From an uncultured Prevotella sp. (GTDB lineage Bacteria; Bacteroidota; Bacteroidia; Bacteroidales; Bacteroidaceae), in NCBI GenBank assembly GCA_934190685.1, contig CAKPTK010000051.1, forward strand, positions 1-15,267: a stretch of 15,267 nt of DNA, read 5' to 3'. Position numbers and translations under genes: made by a program. The notes under the pieces were generated by a model. The model was given only the letters and a program-made list of their open reading frames with translations, made no database searches and was not told the origin of the DNA. This document shows, one piece after another, positions 14,134-15,267 of the stretch. Position 1 is the stretch's first letter. The number at the start of each line of letters is the position of its first letter.

Positions 14134-15267
14134 TTAGAAGTCGTCTAAGGTCATCTTCTGCTCAGAAGGTTTCTTGGTCTCTTGTTTGTCGCCTTCTGCA
14201 GCCTTGTTGTGATCCGAATGCTTAACGTTGTCCTTGCCTTCACCGTCTTCAATCGGGTTGCCGTCTCCGTCGAGCAGTTCTTCATCTTCCATGATGCCCG
14301 TGCTGTCGGCAGCGGCTGCTTTCTTCGCAGAAGGATAATAACTGCTACAGTTATACATGCTCTGACGGATGTCTGCGTCTTTCGGTCCGGCAAACTTGCC
14401 ATGATATTTCTTGAAGGCGGGGTCAGTCAAGAGTGCCTGCCAGAAATAGCCACAGATAGGCAGGGCGGTGCGGCTACCCTGACCAAGGGCACCTGTGCGG
14501 AAGTGGATGCAACGGTATTCGCCACCTACCCAGGCTCCGACCACCAAGTTGGGACTGACTCCCATAAACCAAGCATCAGAGTGGTTGTTGGAGGTTCCTG
14601 TCTTTCCGCCAAAGTCGGTATCCTTGTATGGAGCGACATATCCCCAAAGAGACTGTGATGTACCACCAGGTTCTCTCATGCCACCCATTAACAACTGCTG
14701 CATCAAGAAGGCACTTTTGTATGGAATCACTTGCTGCACCTCATCGGGAGCGGTGTACACTTCGTTGCCGTCCTTGTCCAGAATCTTGGTGACCAGTACA
14801 GGATCATGATGCTTTCCGTCATTGGTGACAGTGCAATAGGCGTTGATCAGTTCAAGAAGATTGACATCGCTCGAACCGAGGGCCAAAGACGGTGTATCGT
14901 CCAAGGGACTCTTGATACCCATCTCCTGGGCAGTCTTGATGATATTCTTGATGCCCATCTCCTGACCCAGTCTGACAGCAATGGAGTTGATACTCTTGGC
15001 AAAGGCTCCTTTCAAAGGAATGCTGTCGCCAGAGAACGAACCGTTGGCATTGGACGGCGTCCAAGTGACCGTCTCTTTCTTGATTTTATCATATACCTGC
15101 ATGGAGATATACTCATCGCGCCGTTTGTCACATGGAGTGAGGCCCTGGTTCATGGCTTCCGTGTAAACGAAGAGCTTGAAGGTGGAACCCGGCTGGCGTT
15201 CTGCCGTCACATTGTCGTATTTCCAAGTCTTGAAGTCCATGTTGCCAACCCAAGCCTTGACCTGTCC
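14134..15267 (-). CDS. mrcA: Class A penicillin-binding protein (PBP1A-like), transpeptidase half
   Basis: The gene runs off the right edge. The first visible codons read GQVKAWVGNMDF, so the ATG at 15240 is internal. The glycosyltransferase half must lie outside. In the 377 visible residues the transpeptidase motifs are intact: SxxK as STFK (28-31; catalytic S28) in ERQPGSTFK, SxN as SIN (92-94) and KTG (222-224) in GGKTGTSNNHSDAW. The enzyme cross-links periplasmic murein and is anchored in the inner membrane by its missing N-terminus. The C-terminal 75 or so residues are a charged, low-complexity tail (MEDEELLDGDGNPIEDGEGKD, then Lys/Glu-rich). The helicase gene follows in the same frame after 21 bases. 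Confidence 0.92.
   Translation of the reverse strand, partial: GQVKAWVGNMDFKTWKYDNVTAERQPGSTFKLFVYTEAMNQGLTPCDKRRDEYISMQVYDKIKKETVTWTPSNANGSFSGDSIPLKGAFAKSINSIAVRLGQEMGIKNIIKTAQEMGIKSPLDDTPSLALGSSDVNLLELINAYCTVTNDGKHHDPVLVTKILDKDGNEVYTAPDEVQQVIPYKSAFLMQQLLMGGMREPGGTSQSLWGYVAPYKDTDFGGKTGTSNNHSDAWFMGVSPNLVVGAWVGGEYRCIHFRTGALGQGSRTALPICGYFWQALLTDPAFKKYHGKFAGPKDADIRQSMYNCSSYYPSAKKAAAADSTGIMEDEELLDGDGNPIEDGEGKDNVKHSDHNKAAEGDKQETKKPSEQKMTLDDF

Noticed and set aside
14930..14975. Repeated QEMGIK segment in the penicillin-binding protein
   Set aside because: Only two short copies are present, in a helical stretch whose pattern is ordinary for PBP1A homologs; not a real repeat.

Overview
The window looks like chromosomal core DNA of a Bacteroidales bacterium, probably Prevotella or a close relative. 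Three things suggest this. There are promoters of the Bacteroidetes form (TTG about 20 bases before TAnnTTTG). There is an ssb - gldE - phosphopantetheinyl transferase block. There is also a TonB-dependent receptor with an N-terminal carboxypeptidase-regulatory-like domain. Shine-Dalgarno sequences are weak or absent throughout. I see no phage, transposon, CRISPR array or defence island.

Layout, left to right. (1) 1-1828, + strand: a tightly packed operon of a Rossmann/DUF2520 protein (5' end outside the window), a KdsC-type HAD phosphatase and a Maf nucleotide pyrophosphatase. It closes on a strong hairpin at 1851-1893. (2) 1931-5194, - strand: hisG-hisD-hisC, the histidine genes in transcription order, with a promoter just before hisG and no hisB after hisC. 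(3) 5337-6527, + strand and divergent from hisG: an MltF-like lipoprotein lytic transglycosylase broken by one in-frame TAG. (4) 6528-6797: a convergent intergenic region with a four-copy 22-base repeat that runs into a 55-base bidirectional terminator. (5) 6798-9173, - strand: a TonB-dependent outer-membrane receptor. (6) 9259-12401, + strand: a promoter, tRNA-Gly(GCC), an unrecognised 184-residue protein, ssb, gldE and a 4'-phosphopantetheinyl transferase, closely spaced and probably co-transcribed. (7) 12379-15267, - strand: a class A penicillin-binding protein (N-terminal half outside the window) followed by an SF1B Pif1/RecD-type helicase. The helicase lies in the same reading frame and lacks an ATG start. 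Its 3' end overlaps the 3' end of the transferase gene by 23 bases.

Most genes are housekeeping: lipopolysaccharide Kdo synthesis, nucleotide-pool or septum control, histidine synthesis, murein synthesis and turnover, single-strand DNA binding, and carrier-protein activation. I found no clear new multi-gene system. The points most worth checking are the amber codon inside the transglycosylase (none of the 14 genuine stops in the window is TAG), the 22-base periodic repeat, the ATG-less helicase in frame with the PBP gene, the his operon ending at hisC, and the uncharacterised protein beside ssb.
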